From Trichuris trichiura (Eukaryota > Nematoda > Enoplea > Trichinellida > Trichuridae), in assembly GCA_037903355.1 (NCBI GenBank), contig JBAJFE010000041.1, positions 62,001-126,000 on the forward strand: 64,000 nucleotides of DNA. Reading direction: 5' to 3'. Below, in pieces: positions 1 through 12,100 of this stretch (the first letter of the stretch is position 1; each line of letters starts with the position of its first letter). Made by a program: the position numbers and the translations under genes. The notes beneath the pieces are model-generated. The model had not been told where the DNA came from, searched no databases, and was given only the letters and a program-made list of their open reading frames with translations.

Positions 1-10
1 GAAAGACCAA

Positions 11-648
11 ATGACTACGGAAAAGAACCAGAGCGAACTTGAAGCAGCTGACAACTCGTAAGTTTTACTGAATAAGAGAAAAGGGTTTTCCTGTTAAATT
101 GTCATCTAAGACGGGCTTAATCACTTGGTCCTATTTGGTTCGTTTATTAAAAGTCGGCTTCCTTTTAACGGGTTCACGTTAGCGGCAAGTCACAGTATCC
201 TTGAAAAAAGTGATCGTCATGAAGCTAGCCACGTTTTTAGCTTTGGGTAGTGAATTTTTTCCAAAGTGAAATGATTTGCATAATTTTTTACCTAAAATTT
301 TATAATGATAATTTCAGAGACGGTCAAAATCGCGAACTATAAAAATTAGAAGGCATCCTTTTCTCAAACTTCGTTTATCGTATTGCCTTTGTCCGTACAG
401 TTCTCCTCGACTAAAAAGAAAAACTACCGCAATTGTACTTCCCTGTCTCTTAGTTAAGTAATATCATTTTCGGCATATCGGTTGATCAAGATTTCGCTAT
501 TCAGAATTTTATCACTCGAGATTTTCGGCGTACACTCCAGTAATTTTTATTTTCATAACATAAAATACGACAATACGGTAGCATTTCTCAGGAAAACCTA
601 CATACCCGCGATGGGGCATCCTGTAATCAATTCTGCTTCTGCTTCCGC

Positions 649-728
<80 letters not shown>

Positions 729-2311
729 CGTTTATGATTTTTGCATGCTATTGAGAAGCTGAAATACAAACAGAACCTGTTACCAAAAGCGCTGCAAGCT
801 TAGGGTGAATACATTATTATAATGGTAGTTCAAATGGGTGCGGAAAACATTCTCCTTATTAGTCCAATGTTTATCTTGCATATTTTTACTAACTTAGGGA
901 CTCTTTGGGAGCAAATGAGGTTGGACCAGCGGAAGGGCAATCGGCGCTTGCGAGCAACACTTGTACTACATCTGAAGAGAAGCCTGGTAATATAGCGCAT
1001 TGCCCACGTGCCTCTCGTATTTGTCATGGACTTGTAGTATCCACTGACCAAAACGACGTCCCGCGCAAGTGCCACAGCGAACGTCGCTCATCAGTTAATA
1101 GTCGACATCATCATCGGCATCATCATCACCGTCACCGTAGCAAAAATCGCAGTCCTTCTCATGGGAAAAGTCGCAGCAGTCGGCGCAGGAGTCGCTCTTC
1201 ATCTTCGTCAAGCGGGAAACATTCCAGGAGAAGGAGAAGGCATAAAACTGCTCTTTTATGGTGTTGCATATTGTTTTTAACCTATCTGTTCAGCAGTGAG
1301 TACGGCAACAGGCATCATTCGCGTTCAGGATCAAAGCCAAGAAACGGTAGGAGGACTTCTATGTTATTTTCCGCATTTGGTTTATTCTCCCTTAATTGTT
1401 ATGCCATTTATACTTGCGCTGGGATACAGTGGAATGAGGAGGGCTCCAGTCTCACGTATGTCTATTGTTCCTTTTGATGTCATTTTATGTTACGTAATAG
1501 AAGTAGGAAGGTCGTGCTCGTATTCATTGTCTTATTCTTGTCCGCGTCGTACAGGGTTCCCTAATACGATAGAATTATCATTTAAGCACAGAGAGGTGAT
1601 GCAGTTTAATTTTTTACAAGCAGTCGCAACAGTTAACGATTGCTTTGTCGCGAGCTTGTCTGCGATTTCCATTTCTAGTCTGAAGTACACCCTTTATTAA
1701 AGGTCGATACCGGAGGACCTTTGGGGACAGAGTTGATGGTCATCGATCCGAGCGAGCAACAGTAAATGCCGACGATTTAATGCAGCAAGTGCAAGAACGT
1801 AAAAGACTATGGCAGTCGAACAAAGCAGAAAAGAAGGTATTGTATACCAGTTGTTGCTCTGTGGTGATTCATTTTGGTATCTGCGTACATTAAAAATTTT
1901 GAGGTTTAAGTTGTTTGTATGCTCATTTCTTAGTTGGACCATAAAAAGACAGATTCTGTCGCAGCTAATTTTCAAGATCACTCGTGGCGCTTGTACCTGT
2001 TAATCGTTTTGTTTATTTGAAAAAATAGGCTACAGTTTATTCTCCCCGTTGAGAGGATTTGAATTCAGATTTCAAGTCAATGGCAGCAGCTGATATCGTC
2101 ATGCGACAATCGGCAAACTGCGAATAAGTTTTGCAAGCTTATGGGTATAAAAGGCGATGCAATTATTGACAACGATCCTACCTGTGCTGAAAAGCAAGAA
2201 TGTGACCGCAATTCTCGCGTTATGGAAAATTTGGATAGGCAGTATGCGGAAGCTCGCATTTTGACTCATACCTGCCGCGGTATGGGTCTTGGATATGGCT
2301 CAGGACACTAA
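11..2311 (+). CDS. RSRC2: RSRC2-like arginine/serine-rich protein with C-terminal SMAP-type domain
   Basis: Five exons join in frame: 11-57, 898-1239, 1294-1346, 1703-1836 and 2069-2311, giving 272 aa from the ATG at 11. That ATG may be internal if the gene starts left of the window. Residues from about 70 onward are rich in His, Arg and Ser, including RSRRRSRSSSSSS, as in SR-type splicing proteins. A basic helix follows (QQVQERKRLW). The last exon encodes NRQTANKFCKLMGIKGD, the small-acidic-protein-like C-terminal signature of RSRC2, and ends GMGLGYGSGH. RSRC2 relatives are nuclear and linked to pre-mRNA splicing; the exact role here is inferred. Intron 1 holds a TAA microsatellite. The intron 1240-1293 has GC-AG ends; the phase (2) fits only with that junction. 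An AATAAA lies at 2508-2513. Confidence 0.8.
651..728. repeat. (TAA)n microsatellite, about 26 units
   Basis: Uninterrupted trinucleotide run inside intron 1 of the RSRC2-like gene. The reverse strand reads as a poly-Leu ORF, which is an artefact of the repeat. Confidence 0.97.
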
Positions 2312-3059
2312 GTGCGGTAAGAAGTTGTTGAGATGCGAACGCCAAATCAATTTACCTTCTATCTCGTATAGATGCGCAAGTAATCGCTTGGCTTTGTTTC
2401 TTTTTATTCATGTTAAAGCTTATTTCCCATGTTGTGAAGCGGAAATGTAATAGCCGTGCTTACTGTACGATGAACAAAAAAATCGACATCATTGAGAAGC
2501 AAGCTACAATAAACATTGTTCCAGACGTACACTGTTGCGGATGCGGCAAAATTATTTTACCTTAACAAATCATTTTTCAAATAATATCTGTCTCTGTGCG
2601 CGGATTGTAAATAGAGCGTTTTGGTTTGCTTTTCCGAAGTTTATTTTAGCTATTCTTCCTTGCATTTGGCGCTATAAATGCCCTAACTGAACTGCTGCTT
2701 CAAGTTTGACTAGTCGTGGCTACTTTGCTCACCTAAATGCAGCAAGTCCGCGTTTCTCTGCAAAAATTTTAATAAACTATAAAAAAAATGGTTTTGTTAA
2801 AACTTTAATCGAACAACCGAACGAACACACGAACACATCCATGTAACCGACCGCAATCTCTGATGTGCAGGTTACAAGAAACCTGAGCATCGTTGGAGCT
2901 GCGACCGTAACAGGTTTATTGGAAATTGAAAAAATAAAATGTAATACCCATAACGTTGATAATCGATGGTGTTAATTTCAAATTGTTTAGACCCTTTTGT
3001 TGTTGAAAGAAAAAAGTTCGAGTCTCTTATATGTCGATAACAGCTTTTGAAAGTCAATA
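2312..3059 (+). other. 3' flank of the RSRC2-like gene; intergenic
   Basis: AATAAA at 2508-2513, about 200 bp after the stop codon, is a plausible polyadenylation signal. I see no other gene up to the MITE at 3060. Confidence 0.45.
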
Positions 3060-3392
3060 CAGTAGAACCCCCGAAGTTGACCACTCCAATATGTCGACCA
3101 CCTCCCTAAGTTGACTGAATTTTGACCAGTTGGATTGTCCGCACGTTAATAAGCGCAAGGACAACCTCTGTAATTGGGAAGTTGACCGCTTTAGCCGTGA
3201 CGTGGTATATGGACGCAATGCTAGTTTCTTCACTGTAAGTTGACCAGTCTGTTGAATGGAGAACTTACAGTGGTTCAACTGCAATCTATTCAGCAGAGCC
3301 ACTTATACCCACAGCCTCCCTATGGTGACCACTTCCTATGCTGACCAGTTTTCCCCTATCCCTTGGGTGGTCAACTTATGGAGGTTCTACTG
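3060..3392. mobile_element. Short non-autonomous pogo/Tigger-like MITE
   Basis: The left end starts CAGTAGAACC and the right end finishes GGTTCTACTG, exact inverted ends, each flanked by the dinucleotide TA (3058-3059 and 3393-3394). That is the target duplication of Tc1/mariner/pogo elements. Similarity between the ends extends further inside through AAGTTGACCAC. The interior repeats GTTGACC motifs on both strands and has no transposase. The length is 333 bp. Confidence 0.8.
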
Positions 3393-3759
3393 TATTAATA
3401 ATTTAAAGTATAAAGATGACATCAACTTACTGGTTGATAATTTAAAATAAGTTGGGAGCCTATTCGTGAGCCTTGGAGAGGAGAATGCAAAGGCTGAATG
3501 TAAAGAATATTAAGATTCCGGCGACTGGCATGTAGAAAATAAATGGAAAGGAACTGGAATCTGCAACAGCCTATACGCATGACGTCGCGTCAAGGTGAAA
3601 CCGTCGCATGTTCAAATGCGCAGTGCCTCGCTTTCAAGCGGACTCTCACTTTAACGTGGCGCAAAAAAAATTACTTTACTCTCAAATAGGAAAATTTAAC
3701 GGTTTGAAGCAGCGATAGATCTAACATGCACCGGTTAGACTTCGCCATAGGACGTCTCT

Positions 3760-4080
3760 CAGGTAAACCTTGGCGCAGCGTGAAAATGGATTGACGCCTG
3801 CCAGCTTGACTTTACAAGTGTTTGACGGAGAAAAACGTTTTGACTCTGCGTCAAGATGGTTCGACGTCTGCCGGTTTGACGCTACCAACGTTTTGACGCT
3901 GCATCAAGATGGACCGCTGCCTGCCAGTTTGACGTTGTTACGATTAGACGCGAGGAAACGTCTTGACGCTGAGTCAAAATGGATTAGCACTTGCTGGTTT
4001 GACATTGTCATGATCAGACGATAAGGAACGTCTTGACGCTGAGACAAGATGTTTTTGCCAAAGGCGGTTTTATGTCGCCA
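3760..4080. repeat. Degenerate tandem repeat, units of about 53-70 bp
   Basis: The phrase TTGACGCTGNGTCAAGATGG recurs at about 3838, 3891, 3961 and 4031 (spacings 53, 70, 70). Intervening GCCNGTTTGACG motifs recur as well. Weaker relatives extend from about 3575 to 4255. No coding support; I did not recognise the family. Confidence 0.65.
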
Positions 4081-4255
4081 CGGTTTGACGCACGTTGAAG
4101 CGGGACCTTCTCTGGCACCGGATAAACGTGGAATCGTCTTTGTTCATGCTGACGGATGTCAAGCTTTTACACTGCGTCGAGATGGACCAGTCTGAAGTTC
4201 AGGCGCAAACACGTCTCACCTTAAGGCGCGGCTCAAGTTGACGAGACGTCAAGGT

Positions 4256-5982
4256 GGAGTAACTAATATACAGTGAAGTCGGAATTGTCGCTTCATACGT
4301 TCAAATACGAATAGCGCCACGTTTCGGCCTGAGAAAAGAAGATGAAAGCAGCAGATTCGGGCGAACGTATTTTCGAATTAGACTTTGCAGATGGAGGTGC
4401 GTATAATCTAATGACTACAACATGTACCATAGAGTTCATGTAATCCTTTTCATTCTCGCTAAATAACAAGTTTAATGAAAAAGAACAAGAATGCAAGCAA
4501 ATTATTTGACTCCAACTGTAACTGCATCATGACGACGGGAAGTGAATGTGGGTGTCCTTCAGATCTAACTAGTCTCTAACGGGCATCTAAAACGCTAACA
4601 AAGGTTTAGAACAAGTAAATATAAGCTTATTGCCGTTTTCTTTCATCTTTAACATCACTGCCAGTTTTACACTTCTCCATACGTAATTGTTTAATCTCAT
4701 AGAGTAAACTAAACAAGTTATAGGCATAGAACATGAAATTATTCCGTCACTTTATCCTATTTCATAAGATTTAGGAAAGGAACAAACCATTTATTTGTCA
4801 AACGCTCAAAGAAGTACGATCAGGAGTTCACTAGAAAAACACTGAATTATAGAACAATGAGTGCTGCATATTCGTTTTGTACTATTCAATCAAAAATGAA
4901 ATAACGCTTATCAGTGTTTCAATAATACGAAAGGAAAAGACTGGACATCTATACAAGTCAACTATGCTACATGAAGGCAAGAAAGTAAGAAGGAAAAGGA
5001 TACGCAGTAGCTGTTCTACCTGATTACTGCATTCTATGTGCACGATTTCAAAATTCGCTTGCGTCAAACGCGCAACTCTTTCCAGCAAAAATTAATACAA
5101 GCAAAGTAATAATTATAAAAATATAGTAAATTAACAGTGGCGGTACACTATTTTTAACAATAACGTGGCGTGTTTATCATCGTGCATCCATGGATATCCA
5201 CTTACCCATTCTTGACAGATTACCCCAAACATCTTTTTTATTTTGGTTATAATCAATTTTTTCAGACTGCACTTTATAGCTTATTAATAAACTATGCGTA
5301 ATCTCCCGATTCCTTCCTCACTTAAGTTTCCTATCTGAAAATGTTTATAGCTGAACAACGAAGCTGAAAGGTCTTCGTGCTAAGTTTCCAACGAAAAAGT
5401 TTGGAAAATGGGTGATCTGCCAAAATGATACCGTGAAAAGTGCGAGGTTTGGTCAAAAGAAAAGTTATTGTCACGAACATTTTCTACGTGCACTCTTTTC
5501 ACTCAATATGTTCCCAGTTGTCAATTACGCAACGTGATGGGGACAGAAGAGAAAAAAATACCTAACAAATGTTTATTCACGTTATAGTAAGGCAATACGC
5601 TTTTTTAATGCAAAAGTATTTTATTTCTTTTTGCAGGTTTCATGTTAAAAATTATTAATTTCAAGTGTTCATTAATAGTTATGGAAAAAACAAAAAATAC
5701 TACTAGTTGCGGTATTTTCAATGCTGATAACGGTACCCAACAGATCTTGCGTGCTCCATACTTGTCTCAAAGAATAAAGTTTCTTGCAGAACTTTGCTGA
5801 ATAAGCAGACAAAACATTGTACGGTGCTGTAAGAAGGTACGGATTTTCTTACACACGATGCGAATAACACGTTTTTTCTTTTATTGCAATGATATATTAC
5901 CTGTAACTTCTTGGTACGGGACCGTGTAGTTTCATGTCGAGTTTCTTTTACGGAAAGTTTGTCCAGTTGACAATATTTTTAT
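4256..5982. other. Intergenic; no gene seen
   Basis: AT-rich sequence with only short ORFs on both strands. At 5908-5935 lies the outer end (GGTACGGGACCGT) of the hammerhead-bearing repeat that follows. Confidence 0.5.
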
Positions 5983-6022
5983 TCCGGAGCTTTCGGGTCA
6001 AACGAGACCCGTCTTCAGCGGT
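5983..6022 (-). ncRNA. Hammerhead-ribozyme-like motif in a dispersed repeat (copy 1)
   Basis: Reading the minus strand: CCG, then the core CUGAAGA, then a hairpin GGGUC/GACCC, then GAAA, then GCUC, then CGG. This fits a type I hammerhead: CUGANGA with N7 = A, stem II, G12-A13-A14, a 2-bp stem III (AG/CU), C17 and stem I (CCG/CGG). Predicted cleavage lies between plus positions 5987 and 5986. Minimal ribozymes of this shape are known in Penelope-like elements and retrozymes. Flanking sequence toward 5908 ends in ACGGTCCCGTACCAAGA, also found near the copies at 44.2 and 63.1 kb. Confidence 0.6.
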
Positions 6023-6494
6023 ATTAATATAAAGCAATGAAGTAACGAAAATTCATGATATATTACCTGAGTAACTTTTGTGATAGAACTATTTGCAGCG
6101 AACAGAATTCAAAGTAGCCTTTAGAAGAGGGTTCAGATGGCCTTTGGAACTATGGCAAAGAAAAGTGTTTCAGAGGGACAATTGTTGTTCGGCTTTCTTG
6201 CACGAAGGAAATAAAACAAGTGAAATACAGATGAGAATTTAGAATATTTACAAAAAGAAACTCTTACGACGCAGTTAAATTTCTGGTCGCAGAATACGGG
6301 CAGAAGGCGGATGAGAAGAATCGAAAAGATCGTCTTAGAGAATAGAAAAAAATACATTTTCAGTAGGAAAAATCATGTGACATGTTAAGATCTCATAGGA
6401 TACAACTGATAGGATTCTGAGAAGATATCTGCAAATGTCAATGCTCATGGTATGTTGGCTCGTCAAAACTCTTTCGCTATTTGAAAAGATAGTA

Positions 6495-7668
6495 CAGTGA
6501 AACCTCCCTAATCCGAATTCGTGGAAGAGAACAATAGAACGACAGTACACAATAAAGATAATTAGGCTACTTGTGCGAAACGCACAGTCATTTGGCGGAA
6601 ACGGCTATAAGGACAGCAAACAACTAGCCAATGGTCCTTCCGGTATATGCTAACATAGGCACAGTCTAGCTACGGCTTTGGCGAGCCAATCTGGACCAAT
6701 AAATTGGCTGCAACAATTCACCTCATGACATAGGCTTCCACAAATAAACGGAAATATGCAACATAGCAGTCAATATTGACATCGGATAGAGCTTGTCATA
6801 TGTATATCAATACGCCGCGGAAGGATCGTCAATCTAACTGCAGGATATGCACAAAAATAGAATCGTGTTATGTGAAGGTATGGCTACCACTTATCTGAAT
6901 GTAGGACTACCACCGCATTATACGAGAAGAGACCGTATTTAAGGAGAGCGATACGGGAGTCATTATCACTGTGTTCTGGTGTGTTCTACGGTTGTGCAGT
7001 TGTCCAAATGTATAAAAGAAAGCACATTACGCTCACGATAAAGAAGAAGGCGGAGATCATGACAACATTGAAGAGGGGAGTGACCGGCCGAAGAACAGAA
7101 AGAATGCGATGGACAGCGCCTTTTATGCTTAAAAAGCGTTCGTGACTTAGCCGTTAGCAAACGTCAAAGCCTGTTGAAGCAGACGCTAATAACTGACTAC
7201 AAAAAATAAATTTAGACTTCTTGGACTTGTACTGCACAGGTAGAAAGAAGGATGGACACCATCGCGCAACCCAGGAAACAGAGGTTACAATAGCCCAGAA
7301 ATCGCGCAATAATCGGGAGCTAACTTAATTTTTTTCGATTCAACAGAACTGGCCAGCAATTACGAATATGGGAAAATAGGTTCACGGGAACTATTTCGCA
7401 TGCCGCTTCGCGGTACAGCGTCCACACCATATAAGAAACTCGTTTCCGCTGGTCAATCGTTTTCCTGAATCAGACAGACTTCGCTGCCCTCGTTAAGCTA
7501 TTCACTGCTTGCCGAGGCTGACATCGCGCTGTAGACGCCAGGAAAATGCATCTAAAATTGCATTACCTGCTTTTCTGTGGTCTACTGTAAGCCTCCTCCA
7601 TAATCTGAATTCTTCTATAATCTGAACTAACCCCGCCCCGACGCGTTCGGATTAGAGAGGTTTCACTG
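6495..7668. mobile_element. Decayed pogo/Tigger-type DNA transposon, about 1.17 kb
   Basis: Terminal inverted repeats read CAGTGAAACCTCCCTAATCC on the left and GGATTAGAGAGGTTTCACTG on the right. TA flanks both ends (6493-6494, 7669-7670). The ends share the CAGTRRAACC pattern with the MITE at 3060. The interior retains a transposase N-terminal remnant at 7008-7145, so this looks like a dead or deletion derivative rather than an autonomous copy. Confidence 0.8.
7008..7145 (+). pseudogene. Transposase remnant, CENP-B/pogo N-terminal HTH
   Basis: The frame opens MYKRKHITLTIKKKAEIM and continues TTLKRG. This matches the first helix-turn-helix of pogo/Tigger/CENP-B transposases (the KRK-LTLKEKLEII-LEKG pattern). 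It stops after 45 residues, and no DDE catalytic domain follows within the element, so it is broken. Family knowledge: this domain binds the terminal inverted repeats. Confidence 0.6.
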
Positions 7669-9095
7669 TACTTGCAAGATATTAACATTTATGAAAATGG
7701 TATCTACATCATACAACAGCAGCGCATTGCCAACGGCAAGTGGACGGTGAGGAGCGAATCGACGTATCCTTTCTGTTCATCCCGTCCTAACTGAAAGATA
7801 TAGAAGATTATTATAGGATGCTCTCATTTGAAGATATTTGTCTCCAATGGTTAAAATGTGTATGGATCTTATATGAAAGAGAAAATTCTTAAAAGCTGCA
7901 TGTTACATCATTCGCCGGGATGACGTCTAGTGTACCTGCATCTCAAGTTTCGGTCTAACTCATGTCGTGTCATCTGGTCTCTCGGTGCGTGACGGTTCGT
8001 GAGCAGTAGCGTGTTAGTTGGGCGCAGTAAACTCTTATTCTAAAGGGCTGCTCTCTGCTGACGATAGTCCCCCCATTAAGCGTTGGGTGTTCGAACCTGC
8101 GCCACATTATGCAGTCCACTTCTGAAATTCGGAGCTACACTGCATTTATACGATATGCGTCGGTAGAAGGAAATAACTAAATGGTCAAACAGAAGAACAG
8201 ACAGTAGAAAGAACTGATGCAACAAATGATTGGCAGGATGGAATCATTCTTTTATCCTTTCCACTTAAAGCAGCGAATTGGCAGTTGCTTCTTCTTCTTC
8301 TTCTTCTGAGAAACCAGCAATCTAAAAAGGCTCCAATGGCCATGAAGAACTCTGATGAAGTTAGAGTTGATTCTAAAAGTGGTCTAACATTCACGAAACA
8401 AAGAACAAACCACATTAACCCAACCTGCAGATGGGTCTTCGTTGGCAAAGAAGATGAAAGTAAGAGAAGTAAAACGAATGCTGTTCAGAAGAGAATGGAA
8501 TAACAAGAAACTGCAAGCGTTTTTTCTATTAACTAGATCGACTAGCTGTATATGATAGTTATATTAAAAACTGTATACACTTATGAATAAATGTATCGCG
8601 AATAAATAAACGCATTAGTTGTTGAATCAAATGCTGAAACGAGGATACACCTTTTAAAATCAATCGTTCATGCAAATAAGCTGCTGCTTTACGCGATCAT
8701 CAAGAAGAGCCAACATGCGGGCATGAATATGCAATCACTCTTTCATAGTTTATGAAGAATTCAATTCTAATGCTATTTAGATGTCGATATGAATTATCTT
8801 GTTATAATGAGCACACTTTAACATGATGAAGACTTCATTTTATTAGCTCATATAACAAATGTTTACAAAATATTCAGCAAAGCAGACTCGGTAATGTTAT
8901 CGGCAACAGACAGAAGATGGTGAAGTTCAGTAGAAAAAGAGGATCTTGGCTCCTAGGCGCCCCACCGTCATACTGTGGATTTGGAGGCCAAGCTGTCTTG
9001 CCCTTACCTAAGTCTAAGCCTAAACATAAGGCTTAAGTCTTCATGATGAAGAAATTTATTACGGATATGTCCCGTTTGTTTTCTATATAAAGAGA
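7669..9095. other. Intergenic; short TTC run, no gene seen
   Basis: A (TTC) run of about 7 units lies near 8288-8308. Overlapping short ORFs on both strands around 8185-8503 show no family motif. The end at 9050-9095 belongs to the hammerhead repeat. Confidence 0.45.
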
Positions 9096-9136
9096 CTCCG
9101 GAGCTTTCGGGTCATTCGAGACCCATCATCAGCGGT
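9096..9136 (-). ncRNA. Hammerhead-ribozyme-like motif (copy 2, canonical CUGAUGA core)
   Basis: On the minus strand: CCG, CUGAUGA, hairpin GGGUC/GACCC with loop UCGAAU, GAAA, GCUC, CGG. Relative to the copies at 5983 and 62836, the core differs at N7 (U instead of A), the one position free in the hammerhead core. Stem II and stem III keep their pairing. Downstream on the minus strand it continues into an ACGGGACAT..CCGTAATAAA segment, as in the other copies. Confidence 0.62.
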
Positions 9137-12100
9137 CTTAAGTGTCACTGGAAATGGCCAGTTCATTGAATGCCGCAACTTTTGGTAGAGCAGACCGCTT
9201 TAGGTACATGCCGCGTCCCATCTTTGGTGTAAGCCTTACACTTCTGCTTGATTTCTTGTTAGTAAACTTATTAAAGTGTCATAGAGCCTTCAACGGCGCT
9301 TGAATGGGCTGTTCTGAGCGTGTAGCTGAGATGTGAAGATCATATGCTATAGAACTTTTCTTCACATGCTCGGCGTTTTAGAATGAGTAATTGTACCTTC
9401 TGCAGGTTCATTCTAAAATCTCTTCGTTCTGAATTGCTGCTAATTTTAATTAAGGTTGAAAACTTTGTTCTTAAAAGTAAGGGAGTATCTTTCGCTGAAA
9501 CTCGCATTTATTAATGGAAGTACGTGCTTTTAAATAACTGAACAAATTTGCATCTCTCAACAAGCAAATCCATTTACAGATCAATCGTTCACCTGATTTT
9601 AGTCTTATGCGCATATTTCTGAGCAGGATGCGAAGCTGATGGTTTAAAAGTTTCCTGCGATTGATTCTAATCATTAAGGCATATTGACTGGTAAACATAC
9701 AGCTGGCTACGCATATTTTCTCTCTGTGGCAAGAAGTGCTCGTCCGTCCGCATATCTTCGCTAGGATCATTTTACGTCCATATCATATTATCTCGCGTGA
9801 TCACGTTTCACCGGTAATTTCTCGCATTCGAAACTTTTTGCCATTACTTTAACTTCTACTGGCAGCAGTATGCATATAAGCGCGTTATTGTTCAAATCGA
9901 ACTCCTCTGAAAGCGAAGGCTTTCGAATTTCTCTTCGTTGTGCTCGCTTTGAAAATTGATACCTGCGCATTACTAATGGCTTTCTAGCAGCCCTCCGCGT
10001 CAACTGAAGATCGATGTTGCGTTTGGCGTACGTGGCGTAATTGATAAACAAATTTTTCAAAAGGAATTAAATATCACCGAGATTAAACCTTTATGCCGCG
10101 AAGCCTTTCCGGCAAGATCGAACATGCTCTTTTCAACGCTAACAAGTTTTATCCAATAATCTTAGCGGAAAAATGTTCAATTCCTAAACAGTATTCGACC
10201 ACGGTTCCACAGATTCTGTTGAACCTTTCAACTGCACGAAATTCAATGAGTTGAACGTGATGGGCATTATATTATTAATAATAAAATTATGTTTTTTCGT
10301 TAGGTTGTCTGCACGTTTATCAGCATTAATTTCAGCACAGAAATAGGTAAAAAAGCTTACATGAAAGAAAACTTTAATCTTTCATTGTGTAGCATAATGA
10401 GTACGTCTTTCTTATACCAAAACGGAGTTGAAAGCACACCCTTTGCTAATACTATTCATATCGTAAATTTGTACTCCTCTGAAGTCTGTTTGTTTACAAT
10501 AAGACGCCTGTACATTCCTTAACGATAGACTGAATTCAGCTTAACGTGGAAAAAGATCCAACACAAACTCAACTGCACACCATTTTTATGCATTATATAC
10601 GGCAGTACATCGCTAATACTTTGCACCTCTTTGACATCAATTACCATTTATTAATATATTAATATGTTTAAACAGCATCCTGTTTGGTTTATCCTTTGGA
10701 TAGTTCTTGCTCAGACTATTTGGAACGTCACTGTTGCTTCGCCGGTTTATTAATTTTAACTTTTGCTAAAGACAAGTAAAATTAGTTGTTTTAAAAATTC
10801 AGCTATTGAGGGGACAAATTCTTATCGCCTTGTCAACTCAAATGCCTTTCATGCAAGTACGATCTTCTTGTCGTATGCTGAATTGGGAAGCAGCTGGTTG
10901 ATATCTTGTTATTGTTTGGAAAATGTTTCCAATTGCTTCCGCGCTTGCAGCAGGCAACCCTTTATAAGAGCTTCAACGATTTTTTGACCCCACATGTTTG
11001 TTGTCCATGGAGCTGAGCAGTTCCTCGCGGTTTTGTCCTCGAACAGAAGAGTGTCGCGCGAACCGTGGTCGGTGATAGCAAATATTTGCTCAACGGTCCC
11101 CTGACGAAGCGACATTACGCTTTTGTCTCCGAATGGATAGCAAGGGAAACAATGTGGATTCGACCCGACCAAACTGCCTTGCCAATAGCAGAGTCTCATA
11201 GTTCCGGCGTGAGTTAGCTTATCGGCTGTAAGCCGCTGGCAGCCTGCAGACGGTTGGCAATCTCATGTTGCAATGGGATACTTGAATTGCAGAAATTGAG
11301 CGACTCTCATCGCTGTCAATGCAACCAAGCTTTCTGGCTGTATTTCGACGTCGTTGTTTTTAAAGACTGAACTGGGTTCATATGTATTAACAGCGTATCT
11401 CTATTTCCAGATCACGTGATGCTTTTTTCACAGAATAAGGTAAGTGAGTGCTGGCTAAAGTTACAGCGATGGACATATTATCCAGAAAAGCAACCGTCGA
11501 AGATTAGTTGCGACTTCAGATTAAGTGACGACTCAGGTTAGTTAGAGCAGGCTTGCTTTAACACAACTCCAGAATAAAGCGCACAAAGATGGCTCAGTTT
11601 CATTCTCATCTTGCATTAGGTCAGTTACAACAGTTCAGCAATTCATATGTATACCTGAAGAAGAAACCGGACCTTTCGGCTCCGTTTTCCTCTTCTCATT
11701 TTCCGACTGATCCTGTACGCATTCAATTTTCCCCCTTCATTCACTAGTCAAGGTGCAGCCATGTCTTTCAGTCCTATTCAGGTTGCTTGAGCAATATGGG
11801 ATTCGAGAAAATAGAGGTAATCATAGCATTCATTCTCTCCCATCCTTCCGGAACTTATTCATGGACTTTGTTTCTTTTCTTCTTTTTACTCACTATGTAA
11901 ATATATGCCTTGATTTATCAGTCACTTTTCAACACTTTGGACTTCTGGTTCCAGTTCCTCTAAAATCGCACTGTTAATATTTTAATAGCTATACTGACAG
12001 GACATCATTGTCCTTGTATATTTCAGCTCACGGATGACGTATCTACTTCGTTTAACCCGTTATATCTTTCTGGAATTGAACTCGCTTACTTTTCTTCATC

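Noticed and set aside
512..769. Poly-Leu ORF on the minus strand
   Set aside because: It is the reverse complement of the (TAA)n microsatellite in an intron.
8040..8110. Possible tRNA, because of GTTCGAACC
   Set aside because: T-arm, acceptor stem and anticodon arm do not pair in a cloverleaf.
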